DNA of 64,000 nt from Euglena gracilis. Its lineage: Eukaryota > Euglenida > Euglenophyceae > Euglenales. Below the pieces are notes generated by a model. The model worked only from the letters and a program-made list of their open reading frames with translations. It made no database searches and was not told the DNA's origin. Shown in pieces: positions 42,336-53,069 of the stretch. The stretch lies in the NCBI GenBank assembly GCA_039621445.1, contig CP154955.1, forward strand, positions 35,629,123 through 35,693,122, read 5' to 3'. A program made the position numbers and the translations under genes. How positions within the stretch are numbered: position 1 is the stretch's first letter; every line of letters begins with the position of its first letter.

Positions 42336-43730
42336 TTATTTTGGGACTCTCAGACTCTGGCTTGTTTCAGAAATAGCCTCCAAGAAAGCTATTCTTATCG
42401 CAAACCTGCACAAAGGTTGCCCGGTGCATGGAGGGTTGTTTCACCCCTCCCCCAAATAGTGCACAGGTCCGCACATTGTAAGAACAAAGTGCTCATTTAA
42501 AGGATGGTCACCAAAAACCGCGAAACACCTGATTTTTACCAATTTTCCACAACGCCCCCCTCTTGTGGGTTCAAGGAATGGGTCAAATTCCTTGTGATGC
42601 GGGCAACTGTAGTGAATTTTGTGGGATTGGTTTAGATTGGGATCCTGTTCATGGCTATAATTTTGGGGGCTGTGCACTTTTTAGAGCTTATTACGGGTGT
42701 GTATCATGAGGATGGGTTGACAATTTCCAGGAAAATGGCGACCTTTGTTTGTTGAACTTTTTTATTCAGGGCTGTAAGATGAACTGTCCAAAAAGTCAGC
42801 TTATTTTATATTTTATAATTTTTTTTTATAATGATGATTATTTTAAAAAAAATATAATTTATTTTCCAGCAACTTCACACTGTCCTCAAGAATTATTCCA
42901 TTTGCATGAAATATATGAGGACTGTTGACTGTGAAGAACTGACCAAAGTTCCAACAAAAATAGTTTTCACCTTGCATGTTGACCTCACGTTGGAGGCCTT
43001 TTTCCCGATCCTCCACCACGGGCGGCTTTCGCCCTGCTGTACAAACCTCGCAGACACCCTCCCCGCGCTGCTGCGGATGCTGGAGTTGGGTTCCCCTTCT
43101 TCGGCGCTCCGCCAAAGCAGCTATAGCATCCCCCCCCCCCTGGGCTGTGGTACGGGCTTGGCTCACCTTTCCCCAGCCATCCTGATTCCTAATGGCTGGG
43201 CGATCAGGCAATTCCGGTGAACTGCCTGCTATTTCAAAATGATTCACTTGGGGGACAAATCTGCACATTCTTTTTGAATAAATAAATGGATTCATCAAAT
43301 TTTTTTTTGTTGCAGCGTATTGTGCCGTTTTGTCCTGCGCTGTGAATACGTTTTGCTCACTGGTTTGGTCAAGGGAGGGGCTTGCACCTCTGCTTTCTTT
43401 GCAACCATTTGAGCCTTTGAACCTTGCCAGCTTCATTCATTCTGATCCGTGTATTGCTGAGCTGCACATCCCTTTGTTGGCTTTGCCTTGTCTGGAGTCT
43501 CCAGCCCAGGGGCCTGCCCCAGGGGGAGAATTCACCTTGCCCTTCAGCCAATGCCACACATCGTCTCCTCCCTACGGACATCCATGTCCGTGTGCATTTT
43601 CGCCGTGGTCTCCGGCCGCTGTGCACTGGGGCTTTCGTCGCCATCTCGACCCCTGGCATTCCTGCCCCACAGCTGGCTGAGAGTGGGAGGTTGGGGAGTT
43701 TCATTGGGTGCGTGCATGGCAACTATACAC
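42336..43730. other. mixed AT-rich DNA with weak exon candidates
   Basis: Near 42980-43120 the plus strand reads DTLPALLRMLELGSPSSALR while the minus strand reads AIAALAERRRRGTQLQH; near 43500-43720 the plus strand reads VHFRRGLRPLCTGAFVAIST. Splice sites are not convincing. Confidence 0.25.
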
Positions 43731-43733
43731 ATA

Positions 43734-44192
43734 ACCCCCCCCAAAAATAAGACCCGGGTCTTATTTTTGGGTCCGTTGCTGGAAACCTCCAGGGGGGTCT
43801 TATTTTTGGGGCGGTCTTATTTTTGGATTTTTTCTTGACCGACCCGGGCCCGAAAAAAAACATCATTTTTCAGGTTCCCTGAACACTAAAAATATTCCTT
43901 CGGCGCTTTGCGCCATGTGTAAATTTGTGTAAGTTGACATTTAGCATGTTTTTTGCACTTCAAGAATCTGAATTTTTTTTTGAAATTTCATCTTTTTTGT
44001 GTGTGAAATTTGGGTTTTTGGCAATTTCTCAGGGAAAATTTTCACTGTCCCCAGCGCTTCGCGCCGTCAGGGGGGGTCTTATTTATGGGGGGGTCTTATT
44101 TTTGGATTTTTGCTCGATCGGCCCAGGGGGGGGTCTTATTTTTGGGGGGGGTCTTATTTTTTGGGGGGGGGTCTTATTTTTTGGGGGGGGGT
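43734..44192. mobile_element. 459-bp TA-type MITE, AAATAAGACC family
   Basis: TA lies at 43732-43733 and 44193-44194. The ends are ACCCCCCCC-aaaataagacc and ggtcttatttt-GGGGGGGGGT. Several gggtcttatttttgg direct repeats lie in each arm, and there are two cores (cggcgctttgcgcc and agcgcttcgcgccg). The half copy at 30125-30364 belongs to the same family. Confidence 0.85.
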
Positions 44193-44193
44193 T

Positions 44194-44512
44194 ATATAAC
44201 TAAATAACATAACAACACAACACAACATAATGTAGCATAACAAATAAGTATAAGCAACTAAATAGCAACATAACATGACATAACATAGCATAACATAACA
44301 TAACATGACATGACAAAACATAACATAACATAATGTAACATAACATACATAACATACATAACATAACATACATAACACATAACATAACATACATAACATA
44401 ACACAACATAACGTGACATGACATAACATAGCATAACAATTAAATATAAGCAACTAAATAAGTAAACAACAGAGCATAACGTAGCATAACAAATAAGTAT
44501 AAGCAACCTCAT
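44194..44512. repeat. ACATA/AACAT pentanucleotide satellite
   Basis: About 60 imperfect units of acata/acaac with interspersed aataagtataagcaac. It makes long spurious open frames of repeated Met-Leu-Cys-Tyr-Val type on the minus strand. Confidence 0.92.
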
Positions 44513-44754
44513 AATGTCATCAAAATGGCCGAAGTTTGCGACGTTTCAAGTATAAGAAACCCCCAAATATAAGCAACACCAGGGCCAATGTTTGGAAACC
44601 CGACATAAGCACCGGCCGCCGAAATTTTGGGGGAAGTGATTTGGACCATTTTGAGGTCTAAAAATGGCCAAAAATGACCACAATTGCCTTTTCTCAGACA
44701 GCCTAAAAATTTCCAGCATTTGAACTTGACCCCCTCCCACCACAATCAACGAAC

Positions 44755-44982
44755 GACGTCCTGCCTCGTGCACCGCGTTTGTGCGATGAGTGCGGACCAG
44801 TGTGCAGTGATTGCAATGCTTTTGCCATGTGCTGCCTCACCCACCTGAGCTCCTGTGCGTTGGTCCCCATGCCCCCCGGGGCATGGCTGCAGACCAGACG
44901 TGAACCGTCTGATCCTCTGGCGTGGTGGGTTCCTCCCTCCCGCCAGCCCTCTCTCGTGTGGCACAGAATGATCCAAAACTGA
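44755..44982 (+). CDS. Cys-rich exon candidate (zinc-binding-like)
   Basis: The frame reads LCDECGPVCSDCNAFAMCCL then THLSSCAL, a cluster C-X2-C-X4-C-X2-C-X5-CC-X3-H that resembles a B-box or IBR-type zinc site. No clear splice boundaries. The minus strand is open too. Confidence 0.35.
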   Translation, partial: DVLPRAPRLCDECGPVCSDCNAFAMCCLTHLSSCALVPMPPGAWLQTRREPSDPLAWWVPPSRQPSLVWHRMIQN

Positions 44983-45065
44983 TTTCTGTTTTGCATTCTT
45001 TGTTGGTTTCGAAAATCGTGACCCAGCTGTACTGGGGGTATCAGGTATTGAAGGTTGATCCCAGG

Positions 45066-45365
45066 GATTTTTTTAAGTTTGGACCCCGGGGGGGGAGGGG
45101 GGGGGGGGGTGGGTGGGTCCCGCCGGCCCCCCCCCCCCCCCCCCCGGGGGGGGTCCCCCCCCGGAGGGGGGTGGGATATACTTTTCGGCGCCGCAGGCGC
45201 CGAAAAAATTCTATTTTTAGCACTTTTCGAGATTTTTCGGCCATTTTTTTTTGCGGGTCCCCGGGACCCCCTCCCCCCCCCCCCCCCCCCGGGGCCCCCC
45301 CCAGGGGGGTGGGTGGGTGGGGGGGGACCCCCCCTCCCCCCCGGTCTTAAAAAAACCCCTGGTTG
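45066..45365. mobile_element. MITE-like block of G/C tracts around a GGCGCC core
   Basis: G and C tracts (45090-45175) are followed by cggcgccgcaggcgccg (45184-45201), AT-rich sequence and mirror-image C and G tracts (45270-45345). No duplication could be fixed. Confidence 0.5.
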
Positions 45366-45697
45366 GTCCCATGCATTTCTTCAGGGTGGGTCGGCGGGTG
45401 TTCAGGAGTGGGTGGATGGGTTTGGGCGGCTGGACCCACTCCCCCTGGGTGTGGGGTGCCCACACCCCACACCGTACAGGTGGGATGTGTGGGCACCCGC
45501 GTCCCACACATCATGACGACATGGGTCAGTCCGGCCTGGCCAGTGGCCGGACATGCCAGAACCTTTTCAAGGCGTTTGGCCGATTTTGGGGGGCATTTTG
45601 GGTGGGCGGGTTACACAGAAGTGGGGTGGGGTATGGTCCCGACTGCCAAGCAAACATGCCCACCCTCCTCCCCTGGGGTCAGTGAGTGAAACACAGT
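45366..45697. other. no clear gene
   Basis: G-rich sequence with ggtgggt repeats and an imperfect ccacacc/gggtgtgggg inversion near 45450. Open in several frames because of composition. Confidence 0.4.
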
Positions 45698-45789
45698 TCA
45701 GCCTGGCAGCCTGCCCCCCCCCCCCAAACCCTGACCAACCTCTTTGGGGATTAACCCACCGCATCCTGTGCCCCCCCCCCCAATAAGAT

Positions 45790-46039
45790 CACCTAAATTT
45801 GAATCGCTGCCCATTGAGAATCGCCAACCAATTTTTCTCCTCAATTCCAAAGGGATGGAACCTGCCGTTGAGGTTGTCATCGCAGTCTGTATTCGTTGGT
45901 TTGACACGTCTGCAGCCGTCTGGTGTGTGCTCGCTGCCTCGTCGAGGCAGAATTCCTGGTGGGGGTGGATTTCAATTGTCCAGCTTTCTCCCAACCACAT
46001 TTGCTGCCACTCCCTTGAATCATCCTGTGGCGTCCTCAC
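45790..46039 (-). CDS. unrecognised minus-strand ORF
   Basis: It reads DSREWQQMWLGESWTIEIHP, HQEFCLDEAASTHQTAADVS and SIPLELRRKIGWRFSMGSDS. Composition is natural for a protein and better than the plus-strand alternative. No family recognised, no splice support, and downstream it runs into G tracts. Could be a retroelement remnant. Confidence 0.35.
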
Positions 46040-46950
46040 CCTTCAGGTCCTTCTCGTTCAGGTCTGCCACAGAGTGCGCTGCGGACTGTGGTGCGGTTGT
46101 CCCTCAGCCCCTCTGCTGGACACAATCTGCTCCCCCCCCCTGACCACCGTTTGCTGCGTGCGTTTCTAAACCGCTGTATGTGTTCGCCCCCTCCACAATC
46201 GCTTTCGTATGGTTCTTGTTTGTCTGCATCGGCCCTGTGAGGCTTCGCCCTGACCCCCATCCCCCCCACCACAACTCTCCAATGACCTTAACATTCTTTC
46301 TACTTCCGGTTTCCTCTTCTTTCCCATCTGAAAGATCAGGGCCAAAGGATGAAAGTGGCAGGAGTCAGTAGCGATGCCTGCCCATTCCAGACCTACTCGA
46401 TTGAAGGTGTTCACAAACAGGTGGGGTGGGACCAGGTGTGGTCAAATACAGTCCCATCCTTGTCTTCCTTGACAGGGTGCCATTGTATAAAACGCTGTGC
46501 GCTAGAGAATGCAGAGTTTGGCATGTTTTCATTTTTCCCATAAATTGTGTGTTTTCTTTTGTTCCTGAACGTCCTTTGAAGTAAACAGGAAATATTTGGA
46601 GGGCTTATTTTGGGCTCATTTCATTTATGTCGCGCTCATGTTTGCTTTTGCTTTTGCTTTTGCCAAAAATGGGCCCAGGCAAGAATTTTTTCCAAGTTCT
46701 GTTTCAGACAAAAAAATTCATCAAAATACATAAATTCCCAAAAAATTTCATTGAGAAAAAACGCCTGACGTTTTCTTTTTGGCATTTTCCGCCAAATTGG
46801 GCAGGCCAAGTTGGCATTGAGGGGGGGGGGGGCAAAGTTGGTGATTACAGGCATGGGGATAAACGTCCTGGGGCAGTTGGGCCCAGAAATGGGCCCAGAG
46901 GTCAACTTTCTGGGCAGAACAGGAGTTGGCCTGAGCCGTAAAACTTATTT
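46040..46950. other. no clear gene
   Basis: AT-rich DNA with a few short open stretches and a C10 tract at about 46130. Nothing supported. Confidence 0.4.
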
Positions 46951-46951
46951 A

Positions 46952-47318
46952 ACCCCCCCCCCCACTTAGAAACCCCCCTCGGGCTGACCAACCAAACCTG
47001 GACCTTTAAACCCCCCTGGGGAAGAAAAAACCACCAGGGACGATTTTTACGGCCGCAAACCACCCAAAAACTGATTTTTTTTTGGCAGGTTTTTGAGACC
47101 GACCATCATCAAAAATGCCATTTTTGACCAAATTTGCCAAATATTGCCATTTTCGGGTCATTTTGGGGTCATTCATTCGGGTCATTTTGGGGTCGGATTT
47201 TCACAACAACTCCGGGACCTATAAACCCCCCCCCCCACCTATAAACCCCCCCCCTTCGGCCGACCAACCAAACCGGATCCTGTAATCCCCGGGGGTTTTA
47301 TAAGTGGGGGGAGGGGTT
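46952..47318. mobile_element. 367-bp TA-type MITE, CTGACCAACCAAACC family
   Basis: TA lies at 46950-46951 and 47319-47320. The ends are ACCCCCCCCCC-acttagaaa and ttataagt-GGGGGGAGGGGTT. ctcgggctgaccaaccaaacc-type sequence occurs near both ends (about 46979 and 47257). Relatives lie at 56180-56505 and 59948-60310. Confidence 0.75.
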
Positions 47319-47877
47319 TATCACTTATTTCACATAACTCCTGCTTATTTAGCGCTTGATTTGGCATTTTGGCAGGTTTTGCAAGCGTCAATGGTTATTT
47401 GCAGCCTTTTTGGATGCCTCGTTGGAGCATGATTCTTGGAAAATTTTCTTGAGCAATTCCCCCCTGCTTTGCATTCTTCCCTGACGCTTGCCTGTTGTAA
47501 CCAACCTGTCTTGATAGGCAGTGCCTTGCCAAAATTCACCACAACAAATAACCTTTAAAGTGCATTTACGTCGAAACCTGAATTTTCCATAAGAAAGGAC
47601 AACCAGCTGAAGAGACACTTCTGTTCCTTCGGGGAACTCCTTTGGGGAAGGTGACCTCGGCCCTTTCTGATGGCAGTCCCAAGGCGCGGTTCCCCTCCTT
47701 AGTGCGTGTCTCGGTCTTCCCCCAGGCGGTAACGGACCTGCGACCAGAGGGCTCAGCACCCTTGCCCCCCCCCCCCCGAGGGGGCGTTTGCAGTCCTCCT
47801 TGCCTGCTCCGTTCCCCAGTGCATGGGCGTTCAGTGTCTGGTGGCCGGCCCAAGCCTGACGCATGGCCCTCGCCCAG
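47319..47877. other. no clear gene before the first supported exon of the 3' gene region
   Basis: The plus strand has short Pro-rich frames (47640-47860) and a C14 tract; the end reads as an intron. Confidence 0.4.
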
Positions 47878-47951
47878 GACGAAATGGCCACCGAAGTGTC
47901 GCGGAAGCTGCGCGGTGCGCGGCGTCTCAGGACGGAGGGAGAGTTTTCAAA
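47878..47951 (+). CDS. host exon DEMATEVSRKLRGARRL
   Basis: The acceptor ccctcgcccag ends at 47877. The frame reads DEMATEVSRKLRGARRLRTE then GEFS, and a donor A|GTCAGA follows. Probably the exon before the SAM-like exon. Confidence 0.5.
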
Positions 47952-48150
47952 GTCAGACAAACAGGAATATGTGACAGACAGACATCCACGCATTATCCAT
48001 AACCACATGCCTGTGTTTGAATTACCCCCCCCCCTCCAAGCGCCTGGTGCTGCCCTAATGCACACTTTTTTAGGGGTCTCATTTGGACCCACGCAACCAC
48101 ACTTCTTTGGACACTGAGCACTATTAAAAGGTTTGTTCGCAAACATGGAA

Positions 48151-48178
<28 letters not shown>
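48151..48178. repeat. CA microsatellite
   Basis: About 14 AC units. Confidence 0.95.
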
Positions 48179-48182
<4 letters not shown>

Positions 48183-48278
48183 GATGGACGTCAGGTTGGG
48201 CAGATAGATGAATCCATGCGCTGAATTTGTCGTTGGGCGATTTATCTGTGCGTCTGTGTTGCGTATCTTTGTCTGCAG

Positions 48279-48358
48279 AGCACAACTTCGAAAAGTACAT
48301 TTCCCGGTTCTATGATGACGGCTGGGACGATCTGGAGGATGTCACAGAGGATGTGGTG
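48279..48358 (+). CDS. SAM-domain-like exon
   Basis: The acceptor ctttgtctgcag ends at 48278; the donor is GTG|GTGTGC at 48359. The frame reads EHNFEKYISRFYDDGWDDLE then DVTEDVV. This matches the second half of a sterile-alpha-motif domain (L/F-x-x-Y...F...G-x-DDL...L-T-E-D). SAM domains mediate protein-protein contacts. Partner exons are not fixed. Confidence 0.6.
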
Positions 48359-49085
48359 GTGTGCGCCTCCGCATTGACCAGTTGAATGCCCATCTGAAAC
48401 CAGCGTGAGGGGAGGAGTGTGCCGAGGGGGGTTACCACTCCAGGCTGGTATCCAGATGCTTAGGGTTGCAGATGGCAGCACCATTCTGCCAGGGGATGGT
48501 GCCGGTCACCATGCCGATGGCATCATACCAAGGCAGCTGTGGTTACCAACACATGAAAACTTGGCTCCAACGTCGCCTGTATGCTTTTATTCAAAACTGG
48601 CCCGGCTTGGCACTGGGTGGGGAGGCTGAAAAGTGTGACAGTGTGGCAGTGGGACCATAATTTTAAAACGCTCAGTGGATGCTTTTTGGACACGTTTGCC
48701 ATATTCCGAAGAACAGTTGGAACCACTTCATTGAAGAAAGCACCTTCGATGTGTGAATAATGCACATGCACAAAACACACCAGCCCCCAAATCAAAGCGC
48801 AGGTGCACTTCAAATGGGGATTCCGCTTCCTTCCTGCCCGGTTGCATTCAGTGCGTGTGTACACAGCGGCTGAGAGGATTTTGATGTGACAGCCTGACGC
48901 AAGAGCCAAAAAGACACACCACGCCAAGTAAAAGGAGATTCCTTGTGCGCTGGGAAGCATCACATTGCCCGTCTCACCAACAGTACCCCCTGGGGCTGGC
49001 CAAGCAGCAGATCCCCAACACCCCACCCCTCAAAAGTCGTGGGGTGTCCCCCCGGCGTCCCCAGCGCCGCCCCTGTTCGCCGCAG
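48359..49085. other. intron-like sequence
   Basis: No coding support between the SAM-like exon and the next clear exon. Confidence 0.5.
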
Positions 49086-49169
49086 GAGGAGCTGGTGGAC
49101 GACGAGCAGGACCGGGCGGCCATCTGCCAACTGCTCTGCCCCCAGCGGCCTCCCGTGACCCGGCTCCAG
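49086..49169 (+). CDS. host exon EELVDDEQDRAAICQLLC
   Basis: The acceptor ctgttcgccgcag ends at 49085; the donor CAG|GTGTGC is at 49170. It is 84 nt, exactly 28 codons: EELVDDEQDRAAICQLLC, then PQRPPVTRLQ. Phase 0 at both ends. No domain recognised. Confidence 0.7.
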
Positions 49170-49252
49170 GTGTGCCCCTTGCTGCACACCCCCGGGTTGA
49201 ATGACCTACGTCCTGCGGCAAGCCCTCCACCTCCCCCCTCCGCCCACCACAG

Positions 49253-49465
49253 GCCAGGCTGGCCAACACCCCCGCCCCCGCCACGTCCTCCGCCGCGCCT
49301 GCCCCGCCGCCCTCGAGGCCACCCCCCCGCCAGCCCGCTGCTGCGGCGGCTGCGGGGGTGGAGGCGGCGCCAGCGGGCCAGAAGCGGCCCCCACCCGGCC
49401 AGGACGCCATCCTTCGATTTGTGCATGGTGGCGGTGCCGACGGCCGGCTGGGTCCACGCAAGCTG
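49253..49465 (+). CDS. host exon, Ala/Pro-rich then DAILRFVHGGG
   Basis: The acceptor cgcccaccacag ends at 49252, phase 0 with the previous exon. The frame reads ARLANTPAPATSSAAPAPPP, an Ala run, EAAPAGQKRPPPGQDAIL and RFVHGGGADGRLGPRK. The 3' end is uncertain. Confidence 0.55.
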
Positions 49466-49552
49466 ACCTGTGGGTCGTTTGCCAATCAAACTCCTGAAAG
49501 CCCAACATCCCAGAACCTACCGGTGATACTTTTGATGAAGCAGGATGGAGGT

Positions 49553-49563
49553 CTTGTGTGTGT

Positions 49564-49596
<33 letters not shown>

Positions 49597-49602
49597 GCGA
49601 TC
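49553..49602. repeat. GT microsatellite
   Basis: tgtgtgcg/tgtg units over 50 bp. Confidence 0.93.
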
Positions 49603-50280
49603 AGAAGGCAGAGGAACAGGCGCCTTTATGGACCCAGGGCCTCGAATGAACCGGATGCTGAATGCTTACTCGGAGTTAAGGGACCCCTCCAAGGAAGTCT
49701 TATCCCTCAGTTTCAACGATTCCGCGCAGTAAAAGGAAGAACTTCAAATGCTATTTACAGTTATTTTGGCTGCAAAAATTTCTGGAACTTGGCTCAAAAT
49801 TTTGTCAAAAAAACAAACGGTTCGGCACAAACCGTCCAAAGTTGAGAGGTCCTGGTTCCCTTCGTGGGGCATTCCCCGCCAAGCACCGGACACCGGATGC
49901 CGGCCTGTGCCGGAGACCCCCGGGGCCAAGGAGCCAGGGGAGGCCCCGGCCAGGCCTCTGCGCCGCCAATCCCCAGTGGCAGGGGTTGGTGGCAGGCGCC
50001 TGGACCCAGCAAAAAAGCAGCGGGTCGGCGCTGAGAAGGCTGCGCCCATCCGGCCATGCGTTGTGTAGGCCTGGACATGCACTGGTGACTGACTGGTTTT
50101 GGCCTCATACCTCGCCGTGTGCTTTTTTTTTGAAAGTTTTGGTTTCGGGAAGATTTGCTTTCTTTCTTTTTTTGTTGTATTTGGCGTTCTGCTGGGTGGC
50201 AAATTTTGATTTCAAATCAAAATTTGTCTCATGTCCAGATTTTTTCTGAGTTTATCGTCTTTTTTTGATTGTATTATCTC
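49603..50280 (+). other. possible exon near 49860-50065, otherwise noncoding
   Basis: GC-rich sequence with open frames in more than one register (for example APTKRQRVGAEKAAPIRP-type, Pro/Arg-rich). Splice sites not resolved. gactgactggtttt near 50087 is a MITE fragment. Confidence 0.3.
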
Positions 50281-50334
50281 AATAGGACAAGCCGCAGTTG
50301 AGCCCCCACGGGGGGGGTACTGTGAACGGGAGGG

Positions 50335-50705
50335 TTACCGTAGGAGAAGGTTCGAGCTCGAACGTTCGAGCTCGAACCTCCTCGAACGTTTTTGAGCCCC
50401 CCCCCTTCGAGGGAGGGGCTTAAAATCCTCCTCGAACGACCTCGAACGACATTCGAGGAGGATTTTGATCCTCCTTGAACGACCTCGAACGACATTCGAG
50501 GAGGATATTGATCCTCCTCGAACGACCTTCGAGGAGGATATTGATCTTCCTCGAACGACCTTCGAGGAGGATTTCGATCCTCCTCGAACGACCTCGAACA
50601 ACCTGAGAGGAGGATATTGATCCTCGAATGTCCTCGAACGACATTCGAGGAGGATCTCGATCCTTCTCGAACGACCTTGAACGACATCTCGATCCTCCTC
50701 CTATG
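50335..50705. repeat. array of palindromic tcctcgaacgac/ttcgaggagga units
   Basis: About eight units of gatcctcctcgaacgac followed by attcgaggaggat, so each unit is nearly self-complementary. The array begins with a ttcgagctcgaacgttcgag palindrome. A second, shorter copy lies at 51553-51675. Confidence 0.88.
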
Positions 50706-50937
50706 TATATGCATTCAGGTATCAGTTGCAAGTCTTTTTTGGAGTTTGTTACCATGGTTCATTGTTCTTGATTCTGCTTGTTTGTTTGTTTGTTTTCTTA
50801 CGCAGGAATGCGTTCATTCATAAATATTTTATTCAAAAATATTACCATACCGAGAGAATTTCTGAGGTTATTAGAAGGATAGGGTTAGGGTTAGATTTCA
50901 TCCGCAATGGTTGCAACCATCCCGCTCATCGTTGCTA

Positions 50938-51492
50938 TATTTCCCTCTACAGGGTACACAGCGAACCCAAAGAGCCGCCCAACTAGGGTTAAAAACATGG
51001 GGGGACCCGAGCGAGGCGCCTTCGGTGCCTCGCTCGGGTCCCCCCATGGTTTTAACCCTAACCCCCCCCCAAATAATGGGGCGGGGTGCCCCGTTATTGG
51101 CACCATCTTTTTGACCTCCCCCCGCCCCGTTATTTGGGCACTACTCATCATCATCAAACGTTGATCCCGCCCCCAAGTTTTACAACTGGGACCACCCCCT
51201 GGGGGATAACTGGTAAATCCCTGCCATACACACAAATATGTATGCATGTTTGTACACATATGTACACATGTGTGTACTCGCGGCAGGGAAGTGTTGTGGA
51301 ATATTTTCGTCCTTGCAACCTCTTGGACCAAAAAAGTGAGGGTGCCCCGTTATTGGAACCATCTTTTTCGGCCTTCCCCCTGCCCCGTTATTTGGGCACT
51401 GCCCACTCAAAGGGCACTGCCCCGTTATTTGGGGGGGGTTTAGTTGGGCGACTCTTTGGGGTAGCTGGTACCCTGCAGGGGGAAATTTTCCA
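50938..51492. mobile_element. nested foldback with two inverted-repeat elements
   Basis: The outer arms are accc-aaagagccgcccaact at 50966-50985 and agttgggcgactctttggg near 51446, extended outward by ccct-tacagggtac and gtaccctgcaggg. The inner part holds a near-perfect palindrome (50984-51060) centred on gccttcggt, and a TA-type element (about 51061-51442) with ACCCCCCCC-aaataat and gttattt-GGGGGGGGTT ends. Confidence 0.7.
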
Positions 51493-51552
51493 CACGTTTT
51501 AAAAGAAACACATATGTTTTCTTACACAGCTCAAACGGGAAAAATTTTTTTT

Positions 51553-51675
51553 CGAGCTCGAACGTTCGAGTTCGAACCTCCTCGAGCGTTTTTGAGCCCC
51601 CCCCCTTCGAGGGAGGGGCTTAAAATCCTCCTCGAACGACCTCGAACGACCTTCGAGGAGGATATTGATCATGAA
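51553..51675. repeat. second copy of the tcctcgaacgac palindromic array
   Basis: Shares the ttcgagctcgaacgttcgag start and the C-tract, ttcgagggaggggcttaaaa block with 50351-50430. Confidence 0.88.
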
Positions 51676-52500
51676 ATGTACACAGTGTAAAAATGAACAG
51701 ATAAATAAACAAGTGACTAAAAATAGGAGAAGGCTGTCATCTAATTTGCTCATGAGGCCCCGTTGGCCCATTTTTGGCCATTCTTGGGATTTTCTGCAAC
51801 AAAATCAGCCAAAGGCACAGTAAAGACCCGATTTCCACTTCGGTGCACAGTGGCGGAGGACGTTTTTTCCCTGGGACTTTCCCAAGGGGAAGGGGGGCTT
51901 TTTCTATTGGCTAGTGAAATAGCTAGCCGGTGGACCCCCCCGGGTCCTTCGGCAGAAGCCTGGTCCTAACCCCTAGTCCCCGGTCCTAACCCCCCAAATA
52001 AGCCCCGGATCCACTTCTTGGGTCCATCCTTGAAAGTCCCAGTGGGGGGTCCTCTGTTTGGGTTTGCCGAAAAATTTGGAAGAAACAGCCTTCCCGTGGG
52101 TGGGTCTAAAAATCGGCCCAAAGAGTCAGAATTTTCAAATACGTCAATTCCCAATTCAAATTTCAAATTTTAACACAATGAAAACTGGTAAAAATCACTC
52201 ATTTTTGGGGGGGATGTTCACATTTTTTGGGGGATCTATTTTGGATTTTCCCCAAAAAATCCGGTAGGGGTCTTATTAGGGGAGTCTGCTGTTTGGATTT
52301 TGCCGATAATTCGGCTTTTTGGTGGGGGTTTTTTTCCCCCTCCCTCCCAGGTAAAGTTCTGGGGTTTGGGTTAAAGTCCCCATACTTTGGCCTGTGTGAA
52401 ACCGCCGGAGAAAAAAACCTTTTTTCCCTTTCCTTGTCCCTTCTCGAATTGGCAAATGCCTCCCACAGCCATGGATGACGATGTTTACAAGAAAGGGCGT
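51676..52500. other. intron-like DNA with a decayed MITE
   Basis: A ctaacc...aaataagccccgg block near 51985-52015 and ggtcttattaggggagtc near 52267 look like ends of a decayed TA-type MITE. No gene. Confidence 0.45.
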
Positions 52501-52562
52501 GGCTGACTTTGTTTTCCGGGTGGCAGACAGAGACAGTCCCCCCCCCCCAGTGATGCCACGCA

Positions 52563-52900
52563 ATGGCATGGACCCAACGGAAGGAGGCCGAGCCGCACAG
52601 TGCGAAGGCCCCCGGGAAGGAGGCCGGGAAAGAGAAGGCGAAGACACCAGAGAAGCCGAAGGGGAAAGAGAAGGCGAGGGCGACGGAAACGGAGAAGGGC
52701 ACGGCGAAGGGGAAGGGGCGGACAGGGGCTGCCGCCGCCGCCCCCGCCGGGGCCCCGCGGCCCTTCGCGGCGCTGCCTCTGCCCGGCCACCCCCGCCGGC
52801 CTCGCGGGCACACACCGCCGGTGGTGTGGCACTGGGGCCCTCATGAGGGAGATGGGGCTTCGTCTCCCCCGCCTGCCCCACTCCTTTCGCGCCCTCTCTT
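52563..52900 (+). CDS. host exon candidate, Lys/Ala/Glu-rich
   Basis: The frame reads KEAEPHSAKAPGKEAGKEKA, TETEKGTAKGKG, an Ala-rich stretch and PHEGDGASSPPPAP: a charged, disordered segment. Other frames are also open; splice sites not fixed. Confidence 0.4.
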
Positions 52901-52940
52901 GACGTGCTGGTGTCCGCAAAAGGAGGCCCGGGGGTGCCAG

Positions 52941-53069
52941 TGACCCGGCGGTCGCCGCCCCACCGCCCAAAAAGCCGCCCGGCCCTCCCTGGGTGGCCCT
53001 CTGGGACTCAGACGGCACCTTCGTCATAGAGGGGGTGTGCCCCGCCTGCGTGCGCCTGCTCCGCGTCAG
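52941..53069 (+). CDS. host exon WVALWDSDGTFVIEGVC
   Basis: An acceptor-like gggtgccag ends at 52940; the donor CAG|GTGTGG is at 53070. The frame reads SDPAVAAPPPKKPPGPPWVA, LWDSDGTFVIEGVCPACVRL. No family recognised; a CPAC pair is present. Confidence 0.6.

Noticed and set aside
44194-44512. Long minus-strand open frames rich in Met, Cys, Tyr and Leu
   Set aside because: They are a product of the ACATA pentanucleotide satellite and are open in several frames.
48151-49602. CA and GT microsatellites as regulatory elements
   Set aside because: Plain dinucleotide repeats; nothing indicates a regulatory role.
50878-50896. ttagggttagg-like sequence as a telomere remnant
   Set aside because: Only two to three units, in the middle of repeat DNA; many genomes have such chance runs.
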